64,000 bases of DNA from Alloalcanivorax xenomutans (lineage in GTDB: Bacteria > Pseudomonadota > Gammaproteobacteria > Pseudomonadales > Alcanivoracaceae): NCBI RefSeq assembly GCF_900217905.1, contig NZ_OBMO01000008.1:62001-126000 (forward strand). Direction: 5' to 3'. A model generated the notes under the pieces. That model was not told where the DNA came from. It saw nothing but the letters and a program-made list of their open reading frames with translations, and made no database searches. This document shows, piece after piece, positions 15,955-26,728 of this stretch (the stretch's first letter is position 1; every line of letters begins with the position of its first letter). The translations under genes were made by a program, and so were the position numbers.

Positions 15955-16018
15955 GACGGCTCCGGTCGAAAAAAGGGGCGCCATTATGGCCCAGGTAACG
16001 AGCGGGGCAAAACCGCCG

Positions 16019-17431
16019 TCACCATTGGATTTCGCGGCCCACCCGCGGCAGCGGATCGCCATGCCGGTCATAGGCGGTCAGCGATGCCCCGTTGTCATCG
16101 AGCACGATCCGCGAGAACGCATCACGGCTATGCACTTCGCCGGGCACTGACACCTTGCCCATCGATAACCGGCTCAAACCGCGCAGGCTGTGCTGATCAC
16201 GGATCATCGGCCGGTACCAGCGAAACGCCATCAGCGCGGTGGGCCAGAACAGCCCGGAGCAGATCCAGGCATGCACCGGCGCGCGGCCACGGGCGTCCAG
16301 GCGCGCGTAAAGCGAGGCGTGCACATCGCCGCTGAGTACCAATACCCGTCGACAGCCGGCATCACGGATACCCTCCAGCAGCCGCTGACGCTGGCCCCGG
16401 AACCCTTCCCAGGCGTCGTTGCCGCGAAACGGCCAGCGCTGTTCCGGGAACAGCGGCACCGAGGACACCAGGCATTTGATTCGGTCAGGTTCCGTATTGA
16501 GCCACTCCAGCACCGCTTGTTCCTGTGCCTTGGAGGTAATCCGCTTCTGCCATGGCCAGCGGCTCAGCACTCGCTCCGTACGCAGGTCCATCATGAAGAA
16601 GTCCGCGCACCCCCAGCGGAAGCGGTACCAGAGCGCATCCGGATCACGGTCCAGGCGGGTACCGGCGTCGTTCAGCGGCACCGCTGGCGAATGCGACGCC
16701 TGATAGATCTGATAGGCCTTGATCGCCGCCGGATACTTGCTGGTCCAGAGATCGGCGTCCGCCCGCGCCGGCCAGTTATTCTCGATCTCGTGATCATCAA
16801 GGATCATGTGCTGGTTGTAACGGGCCATCAGCCGCTTGATGTTGGGCTGACCAAAACTCTGCCGGTACAGGTCGAAATAATGCTGCTGGGTGGACGCCGC
16901 CGACAGCCGCCAGGTGGCATCGGCATAGACCTGATCGCCGCCAAACATGACGAAATCCGTGGGCTCATGCTCGGCGACACCGGCCATGGTGGCGAACACC
17001 CGGTCGGCCCGGGCGTCCTCCACCTCCCGGTCGGGTCCGACGAAGCGATAGCAACAGGAGCCGAACAGGAACCGGGCCGGCGCTGTTTCATCCAGCGGCG
17101 AGGTACGGAAGGTCCCCTCGTCGGCTCCGTCCCACTGTAATGCTGTATCGACCACGGCACTGTCACTGACCCAACCGGCCTGGAACTGGTAACGGCATCC
17201 CGGTTCCAGTTCCGAAAGCACCACCACGCCGCTGCTGTCGAAATTGCCGTTGATACGAAAATGCTTCGGTCCGCGCCAATGGTGTTCCCCTTCGCGGCGC
17301 CAGCGAATCCGCCCCAATGCCTTTTTTTCCCCGGCCACCAGCGACGCGCTTGGCATCACCCCCAAAATACGCACCCGCCGTGGCGCTACCGCTCCCACCA
17401 CGGGTCCCACCGAAAATGAGTGGACTTTCAC
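16019..17431 (-). CDS. PhoD-like metallophosphatase (first copy)
   Basis: A 470-residue protein of the alkaline phosphatase D / PhoD-like metallophosphatase superfamily. The N-terminal 100 residues resemble the beta-sandwich domain. Metal-ligand motifs follow: FGSCCYRF, MFGGDQVYAD, MILDDHEIENNW and VLSGDVHASLYA. A strong signal peptide is not evident, so its location is uncertain. It starts at GTG 17431 with GGGGGA just upstream. The substrate, phosphodiester or other, is unknown. A second and more divergent member lies at 23398-25305. Confidence 0.82.
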   Translation of the reverse strand: MKVHSFSVGPVVGAVAPRRVRILGVMPSASLVAGEKKALGRIRWRREGEHHWRGPKHFRINGNFDSSGVVVLSELEPGCRYQFQAGWVSDSAVVDTALQWDGADEGTFRTSPLDETAPARFLFGSCCYRFVGPDREVEDARADRVFATMAGVAEHEPTDFVMFGGDQVYADATWRLSAASTQQHYFDLYRQSFGQPNIKRLMARYNQHMILDDHEIENNWPARADADLWTSKYPAAIKAYQIYQASHSPAVPLNDAGTRLDRDPDALWYRFRWGCADFFMMDLRTERVLSRWPWQKRITSKAQEQAVLEWLNTEPDRIKCLVSSVPLFPEQRWPFRGNDAWEGFRGQRQRLLEGIRDAGCRRVLVLSGDVHASLYARLDARGRAPVHAWICSGLFWPTALMAFRWYRPMIRDQHSLRGLSRLSMGKVSVPGEVHSRDAFSRIVLDDNGASLTAYDRHGDPLPRVGREIQW

Positions 17432-17458
17432 ATTTCCCCCTGTTTTGCGTGGTCACCA

Positions 17459-17597
17459 TCCATGGCGGTCACCCTGTGGGCCGTCGCCAAGGCGACGTCA
17501 AAAATCGCTCCCGGCGATTTTTCGTGACCACCGTCCATGGCGGTCACCCTGTGGGCCGTCGCCAAGGCGACGTCAAAAATCGCTCCCGGCGATTTTT
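17459..17597. repeat. 75-bp tandem repeat of hairpins
   Basis: Two copies (17459-17522 and 17534-17597) are identical over 64 bp at a 75-bp period. Each holds a GTCGCC-AA-GGCGAC hairpin and then AAAAATCGC-TCCC-GGCGATTTTT, a symmetric stem with A- and T-runs that can act as a terminator on both strands. An imperfect CCATGG-centred dyad joins the units. It lies between the divergent PhoD and histidine-kinase genes. Two copies only, with no spacers, so it is not CRISPR. Confidence 0.85.
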
Positions 17598-17678
17598 TCC
17601 TCTCTATTCCGAGCTGGCAAGGCCGCCATACTTAATTAATACTATCCAGATGGATCGCCTCATCGGGTTACAACGATT

Positions 17679-20489
17679 TTGATCAAGGACGCAGCAAACC
17701 GCTCAATCTGGCTCGCACTTTCCGGCTTGCTCATCTTGCTGCTGTCGGTAAGCGCGCACGCCGCGGAAGCGGTGGTCATCAACCACGGCGATGATGACCT
17801 CTCGCCCTATTCCCACCTCGGCTATTTCTGCGCTCCGGCCAACCAGGTGCCCGACCGCGACACCCTGACCCGCGATCTGCAACGCTGGCCCTGGCAACCT
17901 GCCGGTGAGCACGCCCCCAATCTCGGCTTCACCCGGGACCATTGCTGGTTCCGGCTGGCGGTGGAGAACCGCGATCCGGCGCGCACCGACTGGCGCCTGG
18001 AAATCCCCTACGGCCTGCTGGGGCGGCTACAAGTGTACGTGCTGGACGGGCAGAATGCGCTGCTCTCGGAGTACCGGGCGGGGATCGATCTGCCCTTCCA
18101 GGCGCGCCCGGACCATCACGCCCTGCCGGCGTTCCCGTTAACCCTGCCCGCCGGCGAACCGCGCACCGTATTGATGCTGGTGGATTCCGCCCACAGCATC
18201 CAACTGCCCATGCAGTTGCTCAGTTCCGAACATTTTCATCAGCAGTTGCAGCACAGGACCCTGCTGCAAGGCCTGTTCTTCGGCGGCATGCTGGTGATGA
18301 TTCTCTACAATCTGGTGCTGTTCTTCACCATCCGCGAGCGGGTTTATCTGCTGTACGTTTGCTGGTCCCTGGTGGTGACGCTGTTCATGGCAACGTTACA
18401 CGGGTTCAGCCAGCAATATCTGTGGCCGGGTTCCGCTTTGATCAGTCAATACTCGGTGCATTATCTGCTGCCACTGATCGTTATCATGCCATCGCTGTTC
18501 AGCCTCAATTTCCTCAGTCTGGCGGAGCGGGCACCACCGCTGGCCCAGTTGCTCAGGGGGCTGGTGACGGTGGGAGTGGTGCTGCTGTTGGCGGCGCCCT
18601 TCATCAGCCGCGATACGCTCATCCCGATCTGCGTGCTGGCGATCCTGGTCATGGATATCAGCATCATGGCGGTGGCGGTGGCCCGGGCTCTGGCCGGCGA
18701 TCCCGACGCGCGTATTTTCACGCTGGCCTGGACCTGCTTCATGGTCGGCGCCGCCACCATGGCGCTGAACAAATACGGTGTACTGCCACGAACCACGCTC
18801 ACCGAGAATCTGGCGCAAATCGGCGTGTTCCTGGACGTGGTGCTGTTGTCCCTGGCGCTGGCGCGGCGTATCACCCGGCTCAAGGAGGCCCACGCCCATT
18901 CCGTGCGCGACAAGGCGGTGGCCGAGATGGAAGCGTTCAAGGCCGGTGCCCGCAACCAGGCCAAGAGCGAGTTCCTGGCCACCATGAGCCACGAAATCCG
19001 CACCCCCATGAACGGCATCATCGGCATGACCGACTTGCTGCGGCGTACTGATCTGACGCACCAGCAGGGTCAGTATGTGGACACCATCTACCAGTCCACC
19101 CAATCCCTGGTCACGGTCATCAACGACATTCTCGATTACTCCCGTATCGAATCCGGCAAGCTGGAACTGGAGCTTCAGGAAGTGGACCTGGAGGCTCTGG
19201 TGGACGATTGCGTGCGGCTGTTCACCGCCCGCGCCAACGAAAAACGGCTGCCTCTGTACACCTACATCGACTCGCGGGTGCCGCAGTACATCCAGGCCGA
19301 CCCGATCCGCCTGAAGCAAATTCTCACCAATCTGCTCAGCAACGCCTTCAAATTCACCGATCGCGGCCAGGTGGCGCTACACCTGACCGTGCGTCAGCCA
19401 CCCGACGATCAGGGCTATTGTGTGCTGATGATGGAAGTGGTGGACACCGGGATTGGCCTGGACGAGGCGCAGCAGCGCAATCTGTTCCAGGTGTTTAACC
19501 AGAGCCCCCATGGCGCCCGCCACAAGGCCCAGGGAGCCGGGCTTGGTCTGACCATCTGCAAACGGCTGGTGCAGTTGATGGGCGGCGAGATCGGCGTATC
19601 CAGCTCGCTGGGGCGCGGTGCCACCTTCTGGTTGACCCTGCCCACGCGGGTTCAGCGCGGTCCACGGCAGGACCGGCCTCTGGCCGGCCGCAAGGTCATG
19701 TTGCTCAATCAGGACGCGGCCCTGTCGTTGAGCCTGTCCCAGTTGCTCACCCGCTGGGGCCTGCAAGTGTATGAGAACAGCGATGCCCGCGAAGCCTTGA
19801 ACACCCGCCCGGCGGACCTTGAGGTGGATCTCCTGATCGCGGCGGAGGACAACCTGCAGCTGTGCGACGACCTGCTGGCCGCGCGACGCGCCTTCGGCAA
19901 TCCGCCCCTGATGATCCTGCAGACCATTGGCGCCCAACTGGAAGGCGAATTGCCGGAAGACATGCTGCTGCTGGAAACACCGGTGTCGTCCCGGGGCCTG
20001 AAGAGCACCCTGGGCCAGTTGCTGCGGCAGCAGCAACCGGCCGCCCCCGAGACAGGGCCGCGTCCCGCCAGCACCGGCTCACCGTTGTCACGGCTGAACG
20101 TCATGGTGGTGGAAGACAATGCCGTGAACCAGTTGGTGATCGACTCCATCCTGCGTTCACTGGGCATTCACGCCACCCTCCTCGACCACGGCGGCCAGGC
20201 GCTGGAGCACGCGATGCAGACGCCGGGGGGCTGGGACGTGATCTTCATGGACTGCGAAATGCCGGTCATGGATGGCTATCAGGCCACCCGCGAGATCCGC
20301 CAGTTCGAGGCGGACCGGGAGGTGGACCCGAGCTGGATCATCGCGCTGTCCGCCCACGCCACCAATGACTACGTGCAGAAAGCTCGGGAAGCCGGCGTGG
20401 ACGACTACCTCAGCAAACCGGTCTCTCGCGACCAGGTGATGGAGGCGCTGCAACGCAACCGGGCCATCGCCAATCTGAGCGCGCCTTAG
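17679..20489 (+). CDS. 7TM-DISM hybrid histidine kinase with receiver
   Basis: Membrane sensor kinase of 936 residues. A signal peptide ([18 protein letters not shown]) is followed by a periplasmic 7TMR-DISMED2 domain (to about residue 185). Seven membrane helices (about 190-400) come next. The HisKA block [16 protein letters not shown] carries His438, and the ATPase domain has [15 protein letters not shown] and [13 protein letters not shown] degenerate receiver (about 670-785) lacks a phospho-acceptor Asp. A complete receiver follows with VVEDNAVN, Asp858 in [11 protein letters not shown], and LSKPV. The best available start is TTG 17679, with no clear ribosome site. The stimulus is unknown, and no cognate output gene is adjacent. 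Confidence 0.92.
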   Translation: MIKDAANRSIWLALSGLLILLLSVSAHAAEAVVINHGDDDLSPYSHLGYFCAPANQVPDRDTLTRDLQRWPWQPAGEHAPNLGFTRDHCWFRLAVENRDPARTDWRLEIPYGLLGRLQVYVLDGQNALLSEYRAGIDLPFQARPDHHALPAFPLTLPAGEPRTVLMLVDSAHSIQLPMQLLSSEHFHQQLQHRTLLQGLFFGGMLVMILYNLVLFFTIRERVYLLYVCWSLVVTLFMATLHGFSQQYLWPGSALISQYSVHYLLPLIVIMPSLFSLNFLSLAERAPPLAQLLRGLVTVGVVLLLAAPFISRDTLIPICVLAILVMDISIMAVAVARALAGDPDARIFTLAWTCFMVGAATMALNKYGVLPRTTLTENLAQIGVFLDVVLLSLALARRITRLKEAHAHSVRDKAVAEMEAFKAGARNQAKSEFLATMSHEIRTPMNGIIGMTDLLRRTDLTHQQGQYVDTIYQSTQSLVTVINDILDYSRIESGKLELELQEVDLEALVDDCVRLFTARANEKRLPLYTYIDSRVPQYIQADPIRLKQILTNLLSNAFKFTDRGQVALHLTVRQPPDDQGYCVLMMEVVDTGIGLDEAQQRNLFQVFNQSPHGARHKAQGAGLGLTICKRLVQLMGGEIGVSSSLGRGATFWLTLPTRVQRGPRQDRPLAGRKVMLLNQDAALSLSLSQLLTRWGLQVYENSDAREALNTRPADLEVDLLIAAEDNLQLCDDLLAARRAFGNPPLMILQTIGAQLEGELPEDMLLLETPVSSRGLKSTLGQLLRQQQPAAPETGPRPASTGSPLSRLNVMVVEDNAVNQLVIDSILRSLGIHATLLDHGGQALEHAMQTPGGWDVIFMDCEMPVMDGYQATREIRQFEADREVDPSWIIALSAHATNDYVQKAREAGVDDYLSKPVSRDQVMEALQRNRAIANLSAP

Positions 20490-20614
20490 GGGATTCTTCC
20501 GCGAGTCCCCCCCAACCCTGTTTTGTATCCGCGGGCGCGGCCGAATCGGGCGTGAAAATAACCGCCATGGCCAGTATCATAGCCGGTCCGATTCCGTCCA
20601 CGATGTAGTCTTTC

Positions 20615-22648
20615 ATGAGCGACCAAACCCGTAAGATCCTGGTTACCAGCGCCCTGCCCTATGCCAATGGCCCGATCCACCTGGGTCATCTGCTGGAGTA
20701 CATTCAGACCGACATCTGGGTGCGCTTCCAGAAACTGCGTGGCGTCAATTGCCTTTATGTCTGCGCCGACGACGCTCACGGTACCGCCATCATGCTCAAG
20801 GCGCAGGAAAACGGCATCACGCCGGAGCAGCAGATCGCCCAGGTGAAAGCCGATCACGAACGGGATTTCGCCGACTTTCTGATCCGCTTCGATAATTACT
20901 ACAGCACCCACAGTCCGGAGAACAAAGCGCTCTCCGAAATGGTGTTCCAACGGAACAAGGACGCCGGCTACATCGTCGAGAAGACCATCACCCAGCTTTA
21001 TGACCCGGAAAAGGGCATGTTCCTGGCGGACCGCTTCGTACGCGGCACCTGCCCGAAATGCAAATCCCCGGATCAGTACGGCGACAACTGCGAGGTGTGT
21101 GGCGCCACCTACTCGCCGGCGGAGCTGATCGAGCCCTATTCCGCCATCAGCGGCGCCACTCCGGTGGAAAAGGAGGTCACCCAGTTATTCTTCGACCTGC
21201 CTCAGTTCGAACCGTTGCTGCGCGAATGGACCCGCTCCGGCTCCCTCCAGGAAGGCGTGGCCAATAAGCTTCAGGAATGGATGGAAGATCTGCAGCCCTG
21301 GGATATCTCCCGGGAGGCGCCCTACTTCGGCTTTGAAATTCCCGGCTATCCGGGCAAATTCTTCTATGTGTGGCTGGACGCCCCGATTGGTTACATGGCC
21401 AGTTTCCAGAACCTGTGCGAGCGCGAAGGGCTGGATTTCGATGAATACTGGCAGCCGGACTCCAAGACCGAGCTGTATCATTTCATCGGCAAGGACATCA
21501 TCAACTTTCACGGCCTGTTCTGGCCGGCGATGCTGGATGGCGCCGGGCTGCGCAAGCCCACCGCCATCTTCAGCCATGGCTTTGTCACCGTGAACGGCGC
21601 CAAGATGTCCAAGTCGCGCGGCACCTTCATCAAGGCACGCACCTATCTGGAGCATCTGAATCCGGAGTACCTGCGCTATTACTTCGCCGCCAAACTCAAC
21701 AACCGGGTGGACGACTTCGATCTCAACCTGACCGACTTCGCCCAGCGCGTGAACACCGATCTGGTCGGCAAGGTGGTGAACATCGCCAGCCGCACCGGTA
21801 ACTTCGTCAAGAAATTCGGCGGCACTCTGAGTGCTCAGCTGGATAATCCATTGCTGGTGCGGGAAGCCCAGGAAGCGGCGCCCCGCATCGCTGAGTTCTA
21901 TGAACAACGGGAATTCGGCAAGGCGATGCGGGAAATCATGGCGTTGGCCGATCACGCCAATGGCTATATCGCCGACAAGGCCCCCTGGACCCTGGCCAAG
22001 GAAGAAGGCCGGGAACAGGAAGTGCTGGCCGTGTGCACCACCGCCCTGAACGTGTTCCGCCTGCTGACGCTGTATCTGAAGCCGGTATTGCCGGGTCTGG
22101 CGGAGCGGGCGGAGCAATTCCTGGCGGTCGAGCCGATGACCTGGGCGGACGCCGATAAGCTGCTGCTGGAGCACCCGATCAACAAGTTCACTCCGCTGAT
22201 GGCGCGGGTGGATATGGCCCATATCGAAGCCATGCTGGAAGCATCCAAGGATTCCACGCCGGCGGCGGCAAAGAACAAGGAAGACAACAAAACAGCCGGG
22301 GCGGCGGCGCAAAGCGAGGGTCACATTGATATCAGCGATTTCAGCAAGGTGCAGCTGCGCGTCGCCAGGGTGATCGAAGCGTCCCATGTGGAAGGCGCCG
22401 ATAAACTGCTGTGTCTGCGGCTGGATGTCGGCGCGCTTGGCGAGCGCACTGTGTTTTCCGGCATCAAAGCCAAATACAGCCCGGAACAATTGAATGGCAG
22501 GTTACTGGTGCTGGTCGCCAACCTGGCGCCACGCAAGATGAAATTCGGTGTCTCCGAAGGCATGATTCTGGCCGCCGGCCCCGGTGGCGAGGATATCTTC
22601 CTGCTGTCTCCGGACAGCGGCGCCGAACCCGGTATGGAAGTGGGCTGA
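20615..22648 (+). CDS. metG: Methionyl-tRNA synthetase
   Basis: Charges tRNA-Met with methionine. It is a 677-residue class I synthetase. The HIGH-type motif is HLGH (22-25), the zinc knuckles are CPKCKS and CEVCGA, and KMSKS is at residues 330-334. A C-terminal EMAP/Arc1p-like tRNA-binding domain (from about 570: [14 protein letters not shown]) mediates dimerisation, and a low-complexity Ala/Lys linker precedes it. Domain order and length match E. coli MetG. The terminator follows 56 nt past the stop. Confidence 0.97.
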   Translation: MSDQTRKILVTSALPYANGPIHLGHLLEYIQTDIWVRFQKLRGVNCLYVCADDAHGTAIMLKAQENGITPEQQIAQVKADHERDFADFLIRFDNYYSTHSPENKALSEMVFQRNKDAGYIVEKTITQLYDPEKGMFLADRFVRGTCPKCKSPDQYGDNCEVCGATYSPAELIEPYSAISGATPVEKEVTQLFFDLPQFEPLLREWTRSGSLQEGVANKLQEWMEDLQPWDISREAPYFGFEIPGYPGKFFYVWLDAPIGYMASFQNLCEREGLDFDEYWQPDSKTELYHFIGKDIINFHGLFWPAMLDGAGLRKPTAIFSHGFVTVNGAKMSKSRGTFIKARTYLEHLNPEYLRYYFAAKLNNRVDDFDLNLTDFAQRVNTDLVGKVVNIASRTGNFVKKFGGTLSAQLDNPLLVREAQEAAPRIAEFYEQREFGKAMREIMALADHANGYIADKAPWTLAKEEGREQEVLAVCTTALNVFRLLTLYLKPVLPGLAERAEQFLAVEPMTWADADKLLLEHPINKFTPLMARVDMAHIEAMLEASKDSTPAAAKNKEDNKTAGAAAQSEGHIDISDFSKVQLRVARVIEASHVEGADKLLCLRLDVGALGERTVFSGIKAKYSPEQLNGRLLVLVANLAPRKMKFGVSEGMILAAGPGGEDIFLLSPDSGAEPGMEVG

Positions 22649-22696
22649 ACACCGCGGGAAGACTCACCCCGTTATTCCGCGATGTGTCTCCCCTCC

Positions 22697-22729
22697 CAAA
22701 AAAAAGCGGGCCATAGGGCCCGCTTTTTT
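22697..22729. terminator. Bidirectional terminator between metG and the Spy-like gene
   Basis: The 9-bp stem AAGCGGGCC/GGCCCGCTT with loop ATAG (22704-22725) is flanked by an A-run (22697-22705) and a T-run (22724-22729). It can therefore end both metG and the convergent minus-strand gene. Confidence 0.93.
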
Positions 22730-22748
22730 ATCGGCTGGCAACCGCGCT

Positions 22749-23207
22749 TTAGCGTTGCTGCTGTTGTTGCTGTTGCTGCATCTGCTGCATACGCTGCTGC
22801 ATCTGGCGCTGCTGCTCTTCCATTTTCTTCTGCAGCTCGGCGCGTTGCTCTTCGGTCATTACCGATTCCACCTGAGCTTGCAGCAATACCGTTTTACCGG
22901 TGATCTCGCCCATCACTTCACCCAGTTTCTTCGCCGTGCGAGTAATATTGCGCTCGCTGTAACCGGGCTTCACTTCGCCTTGCAGCTTTTCCTGAAGACT
23001 GCGAGCTTCCGCCTGGAGCTTGCGGACCTCGGCATCGGTGGACTGAATCAGACCACGGATTTCCTTCTGCTGATCGTCGGTCAGATTGACCAGACTGGCC
23101 AGCTGCGCCACTTCATCCGGCTGCCCAGCCTGCTGCGCCTGAGCGGCCAGCGGCAAGCTCAGAGTCAAAGCGGTCAGGGCCACGCCGAGCAATCGAAAAA
23201 GTTTCAT
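22749..23207 (-). CDS. Spy/CpxP-like periplasmic protein with poly-Gln tail
   Basis: A 152-residue secreted helical protein. The signal peptide is KLFRLLGVALTALTLSLPLAAQA. The mature part has an LTXXQ-like motif (NLTDDQQKEI and VMTEEQRAEL), as in Spy/CpxP chaperone-type proteins, followed by a Met/Gln-rich tail ending in about nine consecutive Gln. ATG 23207 has GGAG 5 nt upstream; the ATG at 23228 lacks one. A role in envelope stress is possible by analogy only. It has no adjacent Cpx-type regulator. Confidence 0.75.
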   Translation of the reverse strand: MKLFRLLGVALTALTLSLPLAAQAQQAGQPDEVAQLASLVNLTDDQQKEIRGLIQSTDAEVRKLQAEARSLQEKLQGEVKPGYSERNITRTAKKLGEVMGEITGKTVLLQAQVESVMTEEQRAELQKKMEEQQRQMQQRMQQMQQQQQQQQR

Positions 23208-23397
23208 AACATCTCCATTGAAATTCATCTTCAGGTCCGATACGCCGTGTACCCTATCTCATTCCCCCGGGAAAAACGCGGTGCGGTATGGAAAACACGA
23301 CACTTTTTACGCTTGTTCAACATCAGCTGCCCGCCGCTGGGGCGGGCGCTATCCGTGATTCTCGCGCCTTCGCTACCCTGCATGAGAAGGAGGGTTG

Positions 23398-25305
23398 ATG
23401 TCCAGTACCCCGGAGCTGCCGCCGGTCCTGGCCGGACCAATTCTGAGACGATTGGAAGAACGACGCCTGGTTCTGTGGCTGGTTGCTTCCCACGATCTGG
23501 ATTTGCATCTGCACCTGTTCGAAACGGATCCGCAGGGCGCACAACCGGACCGGCAATGGCCTCTGAACGCCGACAACTGCCGCAGGCTGCCGGTCGGCGC
23601 CGCGGCGGTACTGCACCTGATCGATCTGCCACTGACCTCTTCATTGCCCAAGGGACGGGAAGTCGGCTACGACCTGATCGTCCATGGCCACGGGGCGGTA
23701 GCGGACTGGGCGCCCCATTTGCTGCACGCCGGCCAGCGCCGTCCCAGCCTGGTATGGCGGCCGCGTCTTACCAATCTGCTGCACGGCTCCTGCCGCAAGC
23801 CCCACCAGCCCGGGCCGGACGGGCTGGCGCGGGCGGATCAGGTGGTGGCGGACTCGCTCGGTGATCCCGAAACGCGCCCTAACCTGTTGTTGCTCACCGG
23901 CGATCAGATCTATGCCGATGACGTGGCCATGCCGATGCTGGCCACCGTCCACGCCCTGATTGAGCGGCTCGGGCTGATCGATGAAACCCTGGAAGGCGCC
24001 CGCGTTGGCGACAGCCAGGCGCTTTACCAACACCATGACGGCTTCCACCGGCAACGCCTGCTACCTGCGGTGGAAAGTGGCCGCGCCCTGCGCAAACGCT
24101 TTTTCGGCGGCGTGCGCAAGCCAATCTTCACCACCGCCAGCGCCGACCGCCATCTGGTCACATTCGCCGAGGTGATCGCCATGTATCTGCTGGCCTGGTC
24201 GCCGACCCCCTGGCATCTGGCCGAGCCGCGCCCTCCTCTCCTGGACGCCACCGACCAGGAACAGTATCAGCGCGAAGCGCGGGCCTTGGCCACGTTCCGG
24301 GAACAGATGCCAGCGGTGGCCAGGGCCTTGGCCCATCTGCCGACGCTGATGATCTTCGACGATCACGATGTCACCGACGATTGGAATCTGACCGCCGACT
24401 GGGAGTTGACCGCCTACGGCCAGCCCTTTTCACGCCGCATCATCGGCAACGCCCTGATCGCCTACCTGCTCTGTCAGGGCTGGGGCAACGCGCCGGACCG
24501 GGTGGCGCCTCTGATCGATGACGCCGCCGCGCTGCTCGGCGACGGCACCGGCGCTCTGGTGATGGCGTCCCAGGACGCGCTGATCACCCGCCTGCTGCGT
24601 TTTGATGGCTGGCATTACCAATGGCCGGGCACGCCCAAACTGATCGTACTGGATACCCGCACCCGCCGCTGGCGCAGCGAGCGCCGCCCTACCCGTCCTT
24701 CCGGGCTGTTGGATTGGGAGGCGCTCTCCGAACTGCAACAAGCCTTGCTCGGCGAGGAAGCCGTGGTGGTGGTTTCACCGGCCCCAATGTTCGGCGTGAA
24801 ATTGATCGAGACCGTGCAGCGGCTGTTCACTCTGATCGGCAAGCCGTTGATGGTGGACGCCGAAAACTGGATGGCGCACCCGGGGGCCGCGCGGGTTCTG
24901 CTGAATATCTTTCGGCACTCCCGCACCCCGGCCAACTACGTGATCCTGTCCGGGGATGTGCACTATTCCTTCGTCTACCGGATCCGCATCCGTCACCGCG
25001 ACGGCGGCCCGCGCATCTGGCAGATCACCGACAGCGGCCTGCGCAACCGTTTCCCGGAGCGGCTGCTGGAATGGTTCGACCGGCTCAACCGCTGGCTTTA
25101 TGCCCCCTGGTCGCCACTTAACGCCTTTACCAAACGCCGACGGCTGGCGGTCACGCCCTACCGGCCCGATCCCCATGAAGCCGGCCGGCGCCTGCTGAAC
25201 CGTGCCGGCATTGGCCGGGTCTGGCTGGATGCCGACGGCGCTCCGGCGCGAATCCGGCATCTGGGCGCCGATGGCCGCGATGCCGAATTCGAGCCGGATG
25301 ACTGA
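23398..25305 (+). CDS. PhoD-like metallophosphatase (second copy), large form
   Basis: A 635-residue protein of the PhoD-like superfamily. An N-terminal domain of about 120 residues is followed by metal-ligand motifs LLHGSCRKPH, LLTGDQIYADD, MIFDDHDVTDDW and VILSGDVHYSF. No signal peptide is seen, so it is probably cytoplasmic. The enzyme has the large insert between motifs typical of bacterial proteins annotated simply as alkaline phosphatase D-related. ATG 23398 has AAGGAGG 4 nt upstream. The substrate is unknown. Confidence 0.8.
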   Translation: MSSTPELPPVLAGPILRRLEERRLVLWLVASHDLDLHLHLFETDPQGAQPDRQWPLNADNCRRLPVGAAAVLHLIDLPLTSSLPKGREVGYDLIVHGHGAVADWAPHLLHAGQRRPSLVWRPRLTNLLHGSCRKPHQPGPDGLARADQVVADSLGDPETRPNLLLLTGDQIYADDVAMPMLATVHALIERLGLIDETLEGARVGDSQALYQHHDGFHRQRLLPAVESGRALRKRFFGGVRKPIFTTASADRHLVTFAEVIAMYLLAWSPTPWHLAEPRPPLLDATDQEQYQREARALATFREQMPAVARALAHLPTLMIFDDHDVTDDWNLTADWELTAYGQPFSRRIIGNALIAYLLCQGWGNAPDRVAPLIDDAAALLGDGTGALVMASQDALITRLLRFDGWHYQWPGTPKLIVLDTRTRRWRSERRPTRPSGLLDWEALSELQQALLGEEAVVVVSPAPMFGVKLIETVQRLFTLIGKPLMVDAENWMAHPGAARVLLNIFRHSRTPANYVILSGDVHYSFVYRIRIRHRDGGPRIWQITDSGLRNRFPERLLEWFDRLNRWLYAPWSPLNAFTKRRRLAVTPYRPDPHEAGRRLLNRAGIGRVWLDADGAPARIRHLGADGRDAEFEPDD

Positions 25306-25512
25306 GTGCCGCTTGATCCACAACAAACCCGGAAGCGGGTCATCGCGGCATAATCCTGCCTGAGAGGCGCTTTCTTATAACGAAACCGCCGGGTAGGGTA
25401 AACAAAACCGTCTTGTTCGGCATATTTCCCTGTCCCATACTATGCCGCCTTCATAAACTGGTGAGAAAACAGGCCCGCGGCGCCTTGGCGTCGAGCGGCC
25501 GGACGGGCTCCT

Positions 25513-26100
25513 GTGATGACCGACTACCTGCTCATTCTTGTCAGCGCGGTGCTGGTGAATAACTTCGTGCTGGTCCAGTTCCTGGGCCTGTGCCCGTTCA
25601 TGGGTGTCTCCAACAAAGTGGAGACCGCCATCGGCATGTCCCTGGCCACCACTTTCGTGTTGACGCTGTCGTCGGTACTCGCCTATCTCACCTGGGCTTA
25701 TATCCTCCAGCCGCTGTCGCTGGAATACCTGCGTACCATCAGTTTCATCCTGGTGATCGCGGTGGCGGTGCAATTCACCGAAATGTTCGTCAAGAAAGCC
25801 AGCCCGCTGCTGTATCGGGTGCTGGGGGTATTCCTGCCGCTGATCACTTCCAACTGCGCGGTACTTGGCGTTGCGCTGCTGAACGTGCGCCAGGAAGACG
25901 CCACCTTCATGACCTCGCTGACCTATGGGTTCGGCGCCGCCCTCGGTTTTTCCCTGGTGCTGATACTGTTCGCCGCCATGCGTGAGCGGATCGCCGCCGC
26001 CGACGTGCCGGAAGCGTTTCGCGGACCCAGTATCGGCCTGATCACCGCCGGTCTGATGTCACTGGCGTTCATGGGGTTTTCCGGGCTGGTGAAGATATGA
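25513..26100 (+). CDS. rnfA: Rnf complex subunit RnfA
   Basis: Integral membrane subunit of the Rnf (Rsx) complex, which couples electron transfer between ferredoxin-type carriers and NADH to ion movement. The protein has 195 residues and six predicted helices. The family signatures are [18 protein letters not shown] and [17 protein letters not shown], with the two conserved Cys that hold the membrane 2Fe-2S cluster shared with RnfE. First gene of rnfABCDGE. The ribosome site is weak. Confidence 0.96.
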   Translation: MMTDYLLILVSAVLVNNFVLVQFLGLCPFMGVSNKVETAIGMSLATTFVLTLSSVLAYLTWAYILQPLSLEYLRTISFILVIAVAVQFTEMFVKKASPLLYRVLGVFLPLITSNCAVLGVALLNVRQEDATFMTSLTYGFGAALGFSLVLILFAAMRERIAAADVPEAFRGPSIGLITAGLMSLAFMGFSGLVKI

Positions 26101-26143
26101 AGAGACGGGATACCAAGCGCCCGGCGTCTCCGGAGGCGCGATC

Positions 26144-26728
26144 ATGACCACGATCCTGATTGCCATCGCCGCGCTGCTGGCCCTGGCCGCCGTGTTCGGC
26201 GCCGCGCTGGGCTTCGCCTCGGAGAAATTCAAGGTCGAGGGTGATCCCATCGTCGATCAGATCGACGCCCTGTTGCCGCAAACCCAATGCGGCCAATGCG
26301 GCCATCCCGGCTGCCGTCCCTATGCCGAAGCCATCGCCAACGGCGAGGAACACAACCGCTGCCCGCCCGGCGGCGAGGTAACGGTGGAAGCGCTGGCCGA
26401 ACTGCTTGGCCGCGAAGTGCTGCCGCTGGACGACGACGGCAGCGAGGATGCCACGGTGAAGAAAGTGGCCTACATCCGCGAGGACGAGTGCATCGGCTGT
26501 ACCAAGTGCATCCAGGCCTGCCCGGTGGACGCCATCGTTGGCGCCGCCAAACTGATGCACACGGTGATCGTCGATGAGTGCACCGGCTGCGATCTGTGCG
26601 TGGAACCCTGCCCGGTGGACTGCATCGACATGGTGCCGGTGGCCCCGACCCTGGGCACCTGGACCTGGCAGCGGCCGGCCGGCGCCGGCCAAAGCCCCGA
26701 ACAACGCATCGACGTGGTGAATCTGTGA
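26144..26728 (+). CDS. rnfB: Rnf complex ferredoxin-type subunit RnfB
   Basis: Peripheral iron-sulfur subunit of 194 residues. An N-terminal membrane helix ([22 protein letters not shown]) is followed by a Fer4_14-type 4Fe-4S cluster ([10 protein letters not shown] with a later NRCPPGG). Two ferredoxin clusters follow, [14 protein letters not shown] and [14 protein letters not shown]. It passes electrons to RnfC or the membrane subunits. The stop shares one base with the rnfC start (TGATG), so the two are translationally coupled. Confidence 0.96.
   Translation: MTTILIAIAALLALAAVFGAALGFASEKFKVEGDPIVDQIDALLPQTQCGQCGHPGCRPYAEAIANGEEHNRCPPGGEVTVEALAELLGREVLPLDDDGSEDATVKKVAYIREDECIGCTKCIQACPVDAIVGAAKLMHTVIVDECTGCDLCVEPCPVDCIDMVPVAPTLGTWTWQRPAGAGQSPEQRIDVVNL

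Noticed and set aside
17459-17597. CRISPR-like direct repeats
   Set aside because: Only two units, each a palindromic terminator-like block, with 11 bp between them and no spacers or cas genes.
26578-26727. Upstream extension of rnfC to 26578
   Set aside because: It overlaps the ferredoxin clusters of rnfB in another frame. The ATG at 26728 begins the conserved MLARLF start and is coupled to the rnfB stop.
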